Shown: positions 11,777 through 24,132, counted from the first letter of the stretch. The stretch: 64,000 nucleotides of DNA from Nannobrachium achirus (GCA_963921795.1 OY997661.1:33720603-33784602); one strand, 5' to 3'. Notes: generated by a model from the sequence alone, not told the origin. Made by a program: numbers and translations.

Positions 11777-12016
11777 ATGGCACACTGGCAGCAAGGAGTT
11801 TACCTGGACCAGGAACAGTTCAGCTGTCCTATCTGCCTGGACCTTCTGACGGAACCAGTGACTCTACCCTGTGGACACAGTTACTGTAGAAGCTGTATTG
11901 AGGGTTGCTGGGACCAACAGGGTGAGCAGAGGCAGAGGAGAGTCTACAGCTGTCCCCAGTGCAGAGAGACCTTCAGTCCAAGACCTGTACTGGGGAAGAA
12001 CAACATACTGGCTGGG
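11777..12016 (+). CDS. TRIM unit B exon 1: RING finger with start codon
   Basis: ATG at 11777 opens 80 codons ending NNILAG before donor gtgagt (12017). The RING is complete, C3HC4: CPIC, CGHSYC, CRSC and CPQC, with [18 protein letters not shown] between. This domain binds the E2 in ubiquitin transfer. Exon 1 joins the next exon in phase 0 (ILAG|VVENL), the usual finTRIM junction. An in-frame GTG-started extension lies upstream (11762), but the ATG fits the family. Units C and D lack this ATG. Confidence 0.88.
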
Positions 12017-12989
12017 GTGAGTGGATTCTTACTAATATTGCTTTACTGATCATATGCGACTAGATCTGATTGAGAACGAGTTGGCCAACTACAGGGAACA
12101 AACAAAGATTCCGTCCAAAATGCCAAAGCCACAATCCAGAAATACCAGGCAACCCTTCACCTAAATGTCTCAGAGCCTAAATCAGCATGTAAATAGGAAA
12201 TAAATTCATGGATGTTATGGACCAGAGCTAGTTTACTTTAGACCTTAAGACCTATTAGTATAAGTCTATTCTCGAGAGTCCAGACACAGTTAAACATACT
12301 TTGTATAGGATTTTGAGGATGTGTATGTTCCATATCATTTAGAAAGGTACTATTACTCTGTTTGTTCATATCATGCCCATGCCATGCAACAACACAATGT
12401 GCCCTGGGATCTAGTCATTGAATAGTATTTTAGAGTCAGAGGGGGTTTTCTCAGACTGGGCAATTTTACACTTAAAAAGAGAGCAGACATGCACATCCCC
12501 AACCCAACATGGGCAGATGCTGAGTGATGACTAGTATACTAAAAACAAATGCTATATGCTGTACATAGCGACAAAAACACTTAAAGGGGTTCCTGGATTG
12601 AAAGGTAGGGTATACAGTAGTTACGTATAGGGGTTCCCGGTCTATTAATTATATTAGCTTTATTTTCAAAACTGGTGAACCAATCTAAACCAATATCCGA
12701 CTGACTGACTGACTGACTGACTGACTTATTGATTTATTGATTGGTTGATTGAATACTTTATTATTAACTGTTTGCAAATAGTACAGTGGTACGACGATTA
12801 TACAATGTTGTTAAAAAGATAACCCAAAAAGGGCTTGTTTCCATTGTGGTTTCCATCAGATTATAGCTCATTCTATAATTGTGCAATGTGTTTTCCGGTT
12901 ATTGTTGTTGCTGTTGCTGCTGTTGTTGCTGTTGCTGTTGTTTTGTCGTCAGTGAGTAACCCCCCTCCTTTACTGATTATTACTTCCAG
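12017..12989. other. Intron 1 of unit B
   Basis: I see no exon. The sequence aligns with the start of unit A and with the same introns of C and D. Around 12690-12775 it preserves 'gaatactttattattaactg', the empty site of the GATA-tailed LINE present in units C and D. Confidence 0.6.
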
Positions 12990-13211
12990 GTTGTGGAGAA
13001 TCTGAGACGTACAGGAGGTCAGTCTTCTGCTGCCGAGGCCAAACTGGTTCGAGCCACTGCACGACTGCAGGACATCACATGTTCCAGTCATAATGAGCCA
13101 AAGAAGGTGTACTGTCGCACAGACCAGCAGTGTATCTGCCTTCTGTGTGCCATGGATCACCATAAAGGACATGACACTGTGTCAGCTCTGGTAGAGAGGA
13201 CTGACAAACAG
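12990..13211 (+). CDS. TRIM unit B exon 2: linker and B-box 2
   Basis: There are 74 codons between 'ttacttccag' and CAG|gtagga, phase 0/0. It starts VVENLRRTGGQSSAAEAK. The B-box 2 ligands are intact: CSSH, VYC, D at CRTD, CICLLC and DHHKGHD. Unit B has ITCSSH where C and D have MCSSH, a one-codon difference. Confidence 0.88.
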
Positions 13212-14062
13212 GTAGGACCACAGTCACTTGTTGGAAATGTATCTGAAAGACCAAAGTAAAACAAATATATATAGGCCTACAGTATCAGAAATCAGGTGGT
13301 TGTTTTGAGGGGTAAATTAATTAAAACGAAACCAAAGACGAGAAAAGAGTGCAATGCAGATCTCTGCCAGGCGAGGTGGCCTATACTCAGCACTGTGTAA
13401 GAGGCAGAATATGATTGGAAGTGATGATGTGTGGCATTGTGTCAACCCAAAAATGCACTTAAAGTGAAAGTGAAAATGTTACATGCCCCAATAATATTAA
13501 CCATAATACTTACACTGTCTGATGATAATAATAAGTCTGAGCTCAACTACTACCTATCTAGAGCCCATATTTATGGTTACTATATATTAATATTAATTCT
13601 AATGATGTGAATCTCTGAATCCACACGGATTGTGTGTATGTGGATAATGTGGATCTCGGACTACATGTAACATGTGGCCAGCCTCTGAAGTCAGTTGTCT
13701 ACTTATATTTTTTTGCATTATGAAATATATGTGAAATAAATTAGTGGGGTTTGTAAGTTAGCCTACTAGCAGTGAGAATAAGGAATTTGGTTGTGATTGG
13801 CCCAGCGGTTTGTGAGATCTGGACAAACACACAGACAGACTCTCATTACTCAATTAGTTGTCTAGACTCCTGCAGAGCCATCAAGTCATATAGGTTGAAG
13901 TATAGGCATTTTGTCCCAATGAAAAAACAAGGAGAATGATGTGATGTAAATTATATGTTATGTCCCTGTTTTCTTCTTTTTCTTTAACCAACGTAGTTTG
14001 TTGACTTCAGATGATGCATGGATGGAACTCAAACTGTCTCTTCCTACATTGATTCCTTGCAG

Positions 14063-14158
14063 AAACAGGTGGTGACGAGTCAGCAGAAAGTCCAGCAGAA
14101 GATCCAGGAGAGAAAGAAGGAACTGAAAGACCTCAGACCGTCCATAGAGACTCTGAAG
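14063..14158 (+). CDS. TRIM unit B exon 3: coiled-coil segment (96 bp)
   Basis: It has 32 codons, phase 0/0, between 'ttccttgcag' and AAG|gtgagt: KQVVTSQQKVQQKIQERKK then ELKDLRPSIETLK. It is nearly identical to units A, C and D. Confidence 0.87.
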
Positions 14159-14766
14159 GTGAGTTCATGAAGGACCTGATCCAGTCCATGAAGATGCTGA
14201 AACCATGCTCATACTGTATTTCCTGACATAATGTTATTTACTGTGGGTGGAGGAAAGATGTTGATGCTATAGGAGAGAAGCAGTAAAGTACCCAGAATCA
14301 CTGTAAAAATATCCAACATACAGTATCATGCCATAGCTTTGGCTAGAGACTGAGTTTTGTCCCCACAAAGTTCTCACAAGTCATACCAAAACCTGAGATT
14401 ATCTGATAAATCACCACTCTTTTTCTAGTCTACCCAAAGACTGTAAAATAATATGGACACAGCTAGCCCCATTGATTTCCGCAGACTGTTTTGAAGCCAC
14501 TTTTTATGCAAATTGAAATCCGACATCTTTGAACTTCCTGTCCCGAAATGCTACTGGAAACGACTGCTATTGGCAGCAACCGCAGCGAGGGCGGGTCATC
14601 ACTTTAAAATGTTGGGACCATAATTTACTAGTAAACGCATATCATGATGATTTAAAAAAAATACCCCCACAAACTATAGATTCCATATAGTTTCATCTTT
14701 TGACAGCACAATCATCAGTGTGTTTTGGATTCATGTCAATTTGTGTTTTCAGATATGTATCCACTT

Positions 14767-15986
14767 TAGAGTTCTCAAATTCTGCCCGAGCCCGACCCGG
14801 CCCGGCCCGACGTAATCGGGCCGAGCCGGGCCCAAAAATTATAATAATTAGTCGGGCCGGGCCGGGCCGGGCTCCGGGCTCCGTCACTCAAGCAACAGAG
14901 AACAGGCGCATATCACTGTCTGCCTGGTCTTTAGCGCAGCTCTGAAGCCTGTCTAAGTTCCTAACCAATTATCCAAGGATAATCGGTGACGCATACGGAA
15001 GTATAGTCTATCAGTCTCATAGAGCGGTCTGGTTGTTGTGATGACGTCACAATCGAAACCTTTGGATATACGGAAGTCTGTCGCAGGCAGCGAGTCACCG
15101 TTAGCTCCGTGTGTGGAGCGGCTACGATGAAAGTTTGGAGCTGCATGTTAAATTAAAAGGCAGCAGGAAATTTCACAAGTTTGTAATAAGTATAAATCCA
15201 AGATAACTAGCCTACTTTCAAAGCGGAACCAACCTGGATATATTGACAAGGACTTAAAAGGATTGTATTACAACAACATCAACATGATCAACCTAAAAGC
15301 ACCACACGTTGACAGCCTTACCTGATAGAGACGTTCATCTCATCTGGTAAGATATTAATTCCATTATGCTTTCTGGTTAATCAAGTGTCCTTTGCTGCTG
15401 CTGTGTGCATTTATATTAAAGTGTTTACAGCCGTAGCGCGCCGCTTATTACGTGCCTGAGTTGTGTATGTTTAAGCATGGTGGCCAGGAGGTGTCGCGCA
15501 CTAAAGAACAGATCTGCAAGCCCAGAATGCAAGCCAGATGAACACGTTTTGGGTTTATAGATCTGCCGAGCCTGCTGCGTTTGATGCGTGACCGTTGAAA
15601 GGACGAAACGTAAATCACGCAGGCAGCGACAACGGAGAGAGAGGATGAGAGCTGTATGATTGAGATTGACTCTAGTGTTGACAACAACAGGGATTTAACG
15701 TTAGCACATTTTGTGCAGAACCTTGCATGTTTCATGAGCAATTTAACACGTGAAGTTGCCATTTCGCCAACTATTATATGTCCATTCTCTCACTGTTGTA
15801 ATTTGAGACACTGGTGCTGCCTACTGGGCTGGCGACGTTTCTTTTTTTTTTTTCTCCTCTCACTCGGGCTTTCGGGTTTTCGGGCCGAAAATGATGATAA
15901 TTGTTAGGGTCGGGCCGGGCTTCGGGTCGGCCCACTCGGGCCCAGTTAGGGCCGGGCCTTAATTTCCAGGCCCGATGAGAACTCTA
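14767..15986. mobile_element. hAT-type transposon, 1,220 bp, 8-bp TSD
   Basis: The ends TAGAGTTCTCA and TGAGAACTCTA form an 11-bp terminal inverted repeat. Direct repeats ATCCACTT flank it at 14759-14766 and 15987-15994. Both ends carry long CCCGGCC-type stretches ('cccgacccggcccggccc' left, 'gggccgggcc' right). I see no transposase, so it is probably non-autonomous. It landed inside another repeat whose halves (14664-14758 and 15995-16193) match the element at 26160-26598 in reverse. Confidence 0.85.
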
Positions 15987-16193
15987 ATCCACTTGAACCG
16001 TCAATACTTATAAATCCTGACCTTTCACTCTGTACTTAGTCTGCTCCTTTTCCACTCTACACCAAAGCTCTTTGCCAAAAATAGCCGATCTACAAGCTCA
16101 CAACGCCTCGCAGCGTGAGGCGTTGTGAGCTTGTAGATCTGCTATTTTTGGCCTTAGTTCTCAGAATATGGATGCTAGGGTTCAAGTGGTTAA
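15987..16193. repeat. TTAA-type MITE with 79-bp hairpin (16074-16152)
   Basis: It begins CCACTTGAACC after the hAT TSD and ends GGGTTCAAGTGG followed by TTAA. The centre is a near-perfect palindrome of GCCAAAAATAGC plus GATCTACAAGCTCACAACGC arms. The same element is intact at 26260-26436 and 57367-57543. Confidence 0.75.
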
Positions 16194-16270
16194 TATAAAA
16201 AGGAGAACATGAACAGAACATAAAGTGTTACTAAGGTAATAAAATAAATTATTTGTATACTGTTGTATTG

Positions 16271-16272
<2 letters not shown>

Positions 16273-16338
<66 letters not shown>

Positions 16339-16351
16339 CGCGCGCGCGCGT
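16273..16351. repeat. (TG)n-(CG)n microsatellite
   Basis: TG dinucleotides pass into 'acgcgcgcgcgcgcgcg' just upstream of exon 4 of unit B, the same position as the longer GT run in unit A. Confidence 0.95.
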
Positions 16352-16373
16352 TGATGACACATGCACACTATAG

Positions 16374-16604
16374 AGTTCTGCAGAAGCAGCAGTGGCTGCC
16401 AGTGACAAGATCTTCAGTGAGATGATCTCCTCAGTTGAGAGAACACGCAGGAAGGTTAAAGAGCTGATCAGGGATCAGGAGAAGACTGCAGTGGCTCATG
16501 CTGAGAGACTCCAGAGGAGTCTAGAGGAGCAGATCGCCCAGCTGGAGAGGAGAAATGCTGAACTGGAGGAGTTATCTAGCGCTGATGACATCCATTTCAT
16601 TCAG
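16374..16604 (+). CDS. TRIM unit B exon 4: coiled coil (231 bp)
   Basis: There are 77 codons, phase 0/0, from acceptor 'gcacactatag' to CAG|gtttca. It starts SSAEAAVAASDKIFSEM, continues VKELIRDQEKTAVAHAERLQ and RSLEEQIAQLERRNAELEEL, and ends SSADDIHFIQ. The strong heptad pattern is the main dimerising helix of the TRIM coiled coil. Confidence 0.88.
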
Positions 16605-17494
16605 GTTTCAACATAATCATTAAAACACACAGACACATAAAAGAATAAGAATAAGAATGAAAAAAGAATGAAGAATAAGAATGAAAAAACACCCATACTT
16701 ACAAAAGGACATCAAGTATAATAGGACAGATATATCTCACATGTGAATAGTGAATAAAAGGTTGCTTCCCAATTTCTAAAAACACAATCAATGTCAGTGT
16801 CTTTGAATGTCAAATTCAGTGTAGCATCAAAAAATCTAGAGTTTTTCTACAGCACAACTGAACAGATGACATGAGTGCATGTGCACGTGTAATACTGTAT
16901 GTCACAAGACACATTGACATTAGGTTAAGTTCCTGTTCCTTAACTAGGGATGGAGCTTGAAACCCGAGCCCATTAAAAACTCGATGTTTTGAGTACCCTG
17001 TATCAATAAGCTTTGGGCTTATCAAGCCTTGTTATTGAGCATAGCAGCCCATGACGTCATGTTTAAACAATCAAGACAAGAGCTGATCAAGAAATTATTA
17101 CAGTACTAATATAAAGCTATTTAACACTTATTGCACAATAATGAATGTGTTGTTTTAATGATATTTAATGCTAATATTTTTTACTTTTATTATTGTCATT
17201 TTCATAGATGGTGGTCAGCCACAAACTCTCATTCTCAACAACTGGCCAATAAAAATAAAAAGTTCAGAATTTGTCATCTCATGTCTTTCCACAAAATATT
17301 AGAAAACGCTTTATAGTAGGCTCGATAAAAGCCTGGCTCAATAAGCAGGATCGATAAGGTGCTCATTATCGATACAAATTAAAGGGCTCCATTCATAGTA
17401 TTAACTGGCTGAGCAACACGAACAATATCAATCTATTGATCTCTTCCACCCTGTCTGGACTGCTCTACGTGTCTCTCTGCTTGTCTCTCTCCAG

Positions 17495-17654
17495 AGCTTC
17501 AGGTCTCTCTCTATGTCCACCGCATCTCCTGTCGTGCCCGGTATCGTTCTGCGTCCTCTGACGTCCTTCACAGATGTGAGTGATGCTGTGTCTGGTCTAA
17601 GAGACAAACTAGAAGACATGCTGAAGACAACTTGGCCACAGATATCCGACAGAG
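17495..17654 (+). CDS. TRIM unit B exon 5 (160 bp, ends phase 1)
   Basis: It runs SFRSLSMSTASPVVPGIVLR, then PLTSFTDVSDAVSGLRDKLE, ending TTWPQISDR with a spare G before gtgaga. The family usually continues into a linker and B30.2 from here. In this window only Pro-rich and LIM exons follow, both in compatible phase. Confidence 0.87.
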
Positions 17655-18095
17655 GTGAGATGAACATTTTATTTGGTCCACCAGTCATCATAGGCTACTC
17701 AACAGTGGCAAAAGTCACAATTAATTAGCTGCCAATGGGTCGATATACTGTACAGTATATTTTTAGTGCTGACTTTTGTCTCAAAGGTTCAACTTAAGTA
17801 CAATACATTCAGTGGCCTAATTTAGTTACGGCGCGCCCCAGTGCAGGTTATTATGATGAGCCCCGACATTCTCAGTGCTATGCTAGTAACCAATTATGAA
17901 GCACACGTGTGTGTGTGCTAACCATTAGGCTTACTTATATTTGCCCATTGTGTTGGATCATGATGTTTGTCAAATTTGAATGACTTCCTTACAGTAGGCT
18001 TTTGTATTGGCAGAGAAGTCAGAGAGGTCAGAATTCAGCATCTTGGATAGTGCTCTGACACACAGTAACATAAATATATCAAGGTCAATAATTAT

Positions 18096-18930
18096 TGCGA
18101 CCGTAGGGAGCATTTACTATCAAAACCTCCACGGGCTGTCCGTCCGTCTGTCACACGTCACACGCCGGGCTGTCCGTCCGTCTGTCACACGTCACACTTT
18201 TGCCCTGCTCATATCTCCACAACCGTTGCCCCCATCCATGCCAAATTTTGCACACACACTCCTTACCTGCCAAACTACAACCTCCAAGGACCCCCGGAGC
18301 TCCAGGTCCCTGGGGGACCCCCAGGTGTAAAAAATTACCAAATGTGCAAAAATGACCACCCCAACGGGGCTGCTCACGGGGAATTCCTGGGGACCACCCA
18401 CTCCTGGTGCTCCAGAACGGATGCAAAAGTGGTGGCGCCCCCAGTGGAGGACCCCCTCCACTGCAGCTCACATAAAATGCCATAACTCGGGCTAGGAGCG
18501 TCCGGGAGTCGGGAGAGCCGGGGCCGGTACCTATTCGTCCACCAAGGCAACGCGGAGACCCCACCCCTCATTTCTCACATGGCCCTCTTCTAGCGCCACC
18601 TTCAGGACGATTTTTAAAACACATTTTTGGACACTGCTCCTACAGTTTTTGCCCTAAAATCACGCAAATCGCTACACAGTATGTCTACACTCATCCCATC
18701 AACATGAATCTGTCCCATATAGCGCCACCTTCAGGCCGATTTTTAAAAACACATTTTTGGACACTGCTCCTACAGATTTTGCCCTAAAATCACGAAAATC
18801 ACAACACAGCATGTCTACACTCATGTCATCAACATGGATCAGGAAGAATTTGGAAAAACACATTTTTGCCCTATTTGTGGCGATAAGCGACCTACGGTCG
18901 CTTATCTCCCGATTAGGGAGTCTTACTGGT
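18096..18930. mobile_element. 835-bp element with terminal hairpins and no target duplication
   Basis: It starts TGCGACCGTAGGGAGC and ends near 'gcgacctacggtcgcttatc', then 'gggagtcttactggt'. The paralogous site near 40554 reads straight through ('caataattat|agatgttatg'), so the limits are exact and no duplicated target bases are seen. Subterminal palindromes and absence of a TSD are unlike cut-and-paste transposons; a rolling-circle (Helitron/Helentron-like) origin is possible but unproven. Related or partial copies lie at 32187-33917 and, as fragments, 2095-4560. ORFs in its GC-rich middle look incidental. Confidence 0.7.
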
Positions 18931-19669
18931 AGATGTTATGGGAACAAGAAAAACATGTTGAACGGCATTCAAAGAGCCTTGTCCTGTGCAGAATCCTCAT
19001 GCTGTGATGCGTGGACTGTAGTCTTAGAATAGCCAGCATTGCTCAATGCTCACGTAAGCAAGCACAACCCAATATCGGAGTGTAGCAAATCCAGCTGTGC
19101 TACAGTTGTTATACTAGCATTATCGCTCCACTTGCAAACATGCTCAATGCTCACCTTGTCAATCTCGACATTGATTGACATTCAGATTATTTATGCATAA
19201 TAAGTGTCATGTCATCGTTTGATCAAATTTGACATTGACACTACATAGCCCAGAAACATTATTGTATGGCTTAGACAACAAGAACTAAATATTTAATTGA
19301 ATACGGTATATTTTAATGGTTTATTTATAGTTATGGTTTATGAATAAACACATAATTTTCTTATAGATTGCTAAAGACTATCTCACCAAAACAAATGAAA
19401 ACCATGACCATGATGAAGTGTGAGTTTTGATTGGCTTTCTAAGTGAAAATCTAGTACTTCAAAAATACAAGCTCACAGTGTTGCATCATGATGCATTGTT
19501 GAACTTGTAGATCGGCTTCATTTCAAGAATAGCAAAAAATAGCTGATCTACAAGCTCACATTTCATGAATTTGTTTGGTCAAACAAAGGTTGATGGTGAT
19601 GCTGATGATGGATCCCTTGTCACTCAGTGAATGATGTTTTTAATGCTTACCGTCTTGTTTTCCCAACAG

Positions 19670-20163
19670 ATTTCCATCCTCTCCCCCCCACCCCTGTGTG
19701 TACGCACACACGTTATCCCCCCTCGGCCCCCGCAACTGCGTTGCCGTCTGGGACACCCCCCGCACGGGTGCCGGCGGTGTCCCCCAACCCCCGCAACCGC
19801 CACGTACGCGCTTTCTCCGCCGGGGCGTACGCAGACGCACCTCCTCCCACCCCCCATCCCGCCACAACCGTGTGGTACGCACCTCCTCCCTCACCCACCG
19901 GGCCAATACCCAATTGCCCCCAACCCCCACCCCCTGGGGCGATACTCAACACCCCACCACCACCACCACCCCGCAAACGTGTGGTACGCACCTCCTCACT
20001 CTGCGTACGCAGCTTCCACCCGCCGCCCCTACCGAGACGCTCAATCCCCCCGCCCCCATCCACCGGCATATACGAAACGCACCTTGCACCGATATGCACC
20101 GGAGATGACAGCCCAGGACACAAGCGTAGTGTTGTGGACTACACAGAGACTTATGAAGTATAG
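19670..20163 (+). CDS. TRIM unit B Pro-rich terminal exon
   Basis: The acceptor 'ttcccaacag' continues exon 5 as D-FHPLPPTPVCTHTR. About 164 codons rich in Pro, Thr and Ala follow, then CTGDDSPGHKRSVVDYTETY, EV and TAG. The high C content leaves all three frames open, so the call rests on splice phase and on the same C-terminus being kept in frame in C1 (35439). Pro-rich tails can bind SH3 or WW domains, but I recognise no specific motif. Internal 'gtacgcacctcctcc' units repeat, suggesting minisatellite growth. Confidence 0.5.
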
Positions 20164-20645
20164 ATAATTTGGAGACGCTGTAATTAATAGCAACTTTTTT
20201 CCCTGGAGAGTTGTGCCACAGTCCGCCAGGGGGGCTTAGTGGGGGGGAGGGACTCATTCTTCATCAGGGGCGGCTGCAGACCCTATATTCATAACGATTT
20301 GTATTTATTTTTCAGTTCATGCATTTAGAGCTGGATATTAAGAAAAGTTATTCATTTCAATGCAATGTTTATGTAAACGAGCTAGTGTAAAGCTATAGTG
20401 CCCCCAATGACAGCCCCTTCTTCCCAACTTTTTCTTTTTACTTATCAATCTGTGTATATACAATATAGATTCCATAGCAAATTTCTTTGTTACACCAACA
20501 TTTTCTTGTGAAGCAGTTGTTGTAAGCTGACGTTGTGAGCTTGTAAATTGGCTATTTTTGGCTAATGTTCCCCCCATAATATGGGTGCTGGGGTTCTACA
20601 ATCTGGGAAATATTTAATTACAATCTTCCTATGCCAATGGCCAGA

Positions 20646-20781
<136 letters not shown>

Positions 20782-21028
20782 GAATGAGGTTTCCTCATTC
20801 TATAGTAGGATAATAGTAGAACTGATCATCATATGATTTCTGTTTGTAAGATTTATTGCATTTATCAAAGCAATGTATTTGATCAAATGCTATACTGTAA
20901 TAGCATACATTTTTATTGATTGTGTGATGGATGGTGAGACGGGTTGTACAATGGTGTGCTTATCAAATGCTTTGTGCAGACCTATAGTAACCTGTGTAAA
21001 GTCTACCTGCTTTGCTGCATGGTTTGTA

Positions 21029-21034
21029 AATAAA
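21029..21034 (+). promoter_or_regulatory. Candidate polyadenylation signal AATAAA after the Pro-rich exon of unit B
   Basis: It sits in 'gtttgtaaataaaaacaat' within the 3' module, about 870 bp after the Pro-rich stop. The same hexamer in the same context follows both LIM exons. Use is inferred only from position and conservation. Confidence 0.4.
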
Positions 21035-21104
21035 AACAATCAGAAAGTCACCTTGTTTTTGCTGAGTGCAAACCTTCTTTCTTGTGACTGTGAATGTAAT
21101 AAGT

Positions 21105-21106
<2 letters not shown>

Positions 21107-21186
<80 letters not shown>
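21107..21186. repeat. (CA)n microsatellite
   Basis: About 40 CA units between 'aatgtaataagtag' and 'ttttttgtcttcctaataat', a flank pair found at five places in the window. Confidence 0.95.
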
Positions 21187-21187
<1 letters not shown>

Positions 21188-22062
21188 CTTTTTTTGTCTT
21201 CCTAATAATATGGATGGTTTCATGTTCATCTGTATTTTCAGACATTTAACCACTTAAAACCTCAATAGGCCTAATTATTAAACTTGGCCATAGCTCTGCT
21301 CTTTTTCCCACTACACCAAAAATAGCAGATCTGCACGCTCAATGAATGCTAGTGGTTTAAATAAAATGTGATGTACAGTAATACTGTAGGTCTGCGACCG
21401 TTTTTCAAACATGTCTGTGAATTCATGCATGGTTCAACTGTTGAACTTCAATTTGATCAATATTCAATCATAAGTGCAATGCAGTAACTGGTGTTATTTA
21501 ATTGTAAGAGCTGACACACTCACTCTGCTAAGTGCTGATAGTTCCTTTTTATATGTTTTTATTTTTATGTTTTCATTTTAAGTGTTTTTTTTTCTTAGAT
21601 TACTACGGTATTTCCATGCATTTGATGTATTGATGTTGATGTATTGAGGTATTACCTTGCTTATTGTAAGTCTCTGGATTAAGAGCATCTGCCAAATTGT
21701 AAATTGTAATAGTTAGCAGGTAGGTAGGTAGCCTACAGCAGTGGCAGTTAACCTGTGATAACCACACTGGTGGTATCCCTGCAGTGTTCCATAATGGCCT
21801 GTAGATGGTGCTACATGCAAAGGGATAACATCAGTAAAACCATCAGAAATAGACCTATATATGGTGCTACATGCAAAGGTGCAGCATACAAGAACAGCAC
21901 ATACAGCTGGTGGGGAACATAAAGCCTATATGAAGCTGTATTAAAGCCTTTTTAAATATCATTTTCACCACAGCAATGTGTGCTAAACACAGACAGACAG
22001 ACAGGGGGGCGGGGGACTCATTCTTCATCAGCTGCAGACCCTAAATTCACAACGATTTGTAT

Positions 22063-23147
22063 ACAGTGGTTAATGGAGCCACTTCAATTTGGAAGTCAGT
22101 GACATCAGGAGTCCCACAGGGATCTGTATTAGGAATTATATAATTCTATTATTATTAGAATTATTAATCAGGAGTCCCACAGGGATCTGTATTAGGAATT
22201 ATATAATTCTATTATTAATAGAATTATTAATAAGGACACAGATGTAGCTCAACTTCAAGGTCTCCAGAGTACTAGCGATTGGTGTGATAGATGGCTACTG
22301 AAATTAAATCCAGAGTCCAGACCAATGTAAACAATTACACTTTGGGAAAACAAGTGCCAATCTGGCTAAATATACAGTTGGAGATTTGATGATTCATCAA
22401 GTAGAGGAAGAAAAGGATATAGGAGTTGTGGTTGACAATTCACTATAATTTCAAACACACATCTCCGATGTTGGCAATAATTAGAAGAACTTTCATAAAT
22501 GTACGCAAATAACTATTTATACCACTATACAAGTCCTTAGTGAGATCTCACCTGGAATTTGCAAGTTCAGTCTGGTGTCCTTATAAAATCAAATATATAG
22601 AGAAAATTGAGAAGGTTCAGAGATGGGCTACTAAATTAATTCCAGGTTTGAAAGAAATGTCATATGAACAAAGGCTAAGACGTCTACAGTTACCAACGTT
22701 AGTATACAGGAGACACAGAGGAGATATGATTGTTGTCCACTTCTGGGACAACAGGTACGACCTGAGAGGGAATTCTTTAAAATTGTTACCTCTAAATTGT
22801 CACTCTGAAAAGAGAAAGAACTTCTTTACACTTAGAGCTGTGAGATTATGGAATAAACTTCCAGAGGAAGTGGTCCAGGCTCCTACAATTAATACATTTA
22901 AAAATGGACTTGACACATTTTGGTCAACAAAAGATTTTGTGTATAATTATATTCTAGAGCTGGCTTGTGATGTGATGTATGTATTTTATGTATTTTAAGT
23001 ATTGTGTGATTGTATGTGGGTTTATAGGCTATATGTTGGGGATGATGTATTTTATTGTTAAAACATGTCGAATCTTTTTTAATGTTTGAGTCTGGCGTAG
23101 AGGAGGTATCCTGTGCCGGAGGTTTTTTCAATAAATTTCAATAAAAC
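22063..23147 (+). mobile_element. 5'-truncated CR1-like LINE fragment (reverse transcriptase C-terminus)
   Basis: The start carries SGVPQGSV, the conserved RT block, with a 72-bp local duplication and deletions near 22100-22230. From 22540 a 152-residue frame is open: RSHLEFASSVWCPYKIKYIE, KVQRWATKLIPGL, then RAVRLWNKLPEEV, typical of the C-terminus of CR1/Rex-type RTs. It ends in 'caataaatttcaataaaac' and sits inside the 3' module ('gatttgtat|...|tatttattttt'). It is a pseudogene fragment with no complete RT or endonuclease. Confidence 0.75.
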
Positions 23148-23520
23148 TATTTATTTTTGAGTTCATGCATTTAGAGAGCTCAATAGTAAGAAAAGGTATA
23201 CGTTTCAATGCAATGTTTATGTAAACGAGCTAGTGTAAAGCTATAGTGCCCCTCAATGACAGCCCCTTCTTCCCAACTTTTTCTTTTTACTTATCCATCT
23301 GTGATACAATATAGATCCATAGCAAATCTCTTTGTTCCACCAACATTGTTCTTGTGAAACATTGTCCTTTTGAAACAGTTGGTTTAAGCTGACGTTGTGA
23401 GCTTGTAGATTGGCTATTTTTGGCTAATGTTCCCCCCATAATATGGGTGCTGGGGTTCAACATTTGGGGATATTTTAAATTACTCTCTTCCTATGTCAAT
23501 GGCCAGATCATTCATACATA

Positions 23521-23585
23521 CATACAGACATACGGACGGACATACGGACGGACGGACGGACGGACGGACGGACGGACGGACGGAC
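23521..23585. repeat. (ACAT)n-(GACG)n microsatellite
   Basis: Tetranucleotide run between 'aatggccagatcattcat' and 'tttcgccattctatagtag', the module's usual flanks. Confidence 0.95.
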
Positions 23586-23836
23586 GTTTCGCCATTCTAT
23601 AGTAGGATAATAGTAGAACTGATCATCATATGATTTATGTTTGCAAAATGTATTGATTTATTGCATTTCATCAAAGCACATTTACATTTAGGCTACATTC
23701 CACCCATCCACCATGCCTTCGTATGTTCTCACTGACCTACAGTACCTAAATATTTAGCGGAATGGCAGTATTAACAGGAAATTCAACAGAGGCTGTTATT
23801 CTCCTTTTTTTCTTTCTTTTTTTTACAATTTCAAAG

Positions 23837-24132
23837 ATCTCGCCAGATACCAGGATGGATGCGGATCTGAATATCTGACATCGAGCTCCTCCTACAGCAG
23901 ACCTTCCAACTACTCCAGTGTCTCTGAGTCGTCCCCTGGGCCCTGCACGTACTGTGGAGAACTAGTGGGCAACGATGCCAAGATCACCATCGATCACCTA
24001 AACATCAGCTGTCACCCTGGCTGCTTCCAGTGTGGCGTGTGTAGCAGACCTATGGGAGACCTGATGTACAACATGTTTCTGCACGGCGGTAAAGTCCACT
24101 GCGAGAGCTGCTACTCCAAGGTGTTCGACTGA
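23837..24132 (+). CDS. LIM-domain terminal exon of unit B (ZNF185/sciellin-like)
   Basis: The acceptor 'acaatttcaaag' begins AT CTC GCC in phase 1, and the frame runs 97 codons to TGA. A Ser/Tyr-rich stretch (EYLTSSSSYSRPSNYSSVSE) leads to one complete LIM domain: CTYC, 19 residues, HPGC, FQCGVC, 19 residues, CESC, giving all eight zinc ligands. It ends CYSKVFD. The layout and the CSRPMGDLL motif resemble the single C-terminal LIM of ZNF185 and sciellin, which bind actin-linked partners. Phase matches exon 5 directly (DR|D-LARYQDG). It has no start codon of its own, so it must be spliced to something upstream. Confidence 0.8.

Noticed and set aside
18151..18564. Minus-strand 137-codon frame and its copies at 32692-33072 and 33207-33686
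   Set aside because: They lie within the 835-bp repeat family and change with its indels.
19713..20123. Minus-strand Gly/Val-rich frames opposite the Pro-rich exons (also 35416, 41474, 43307)
   Set aside because: High C content leaves every frame open. No start context, domain or splice support was seen.
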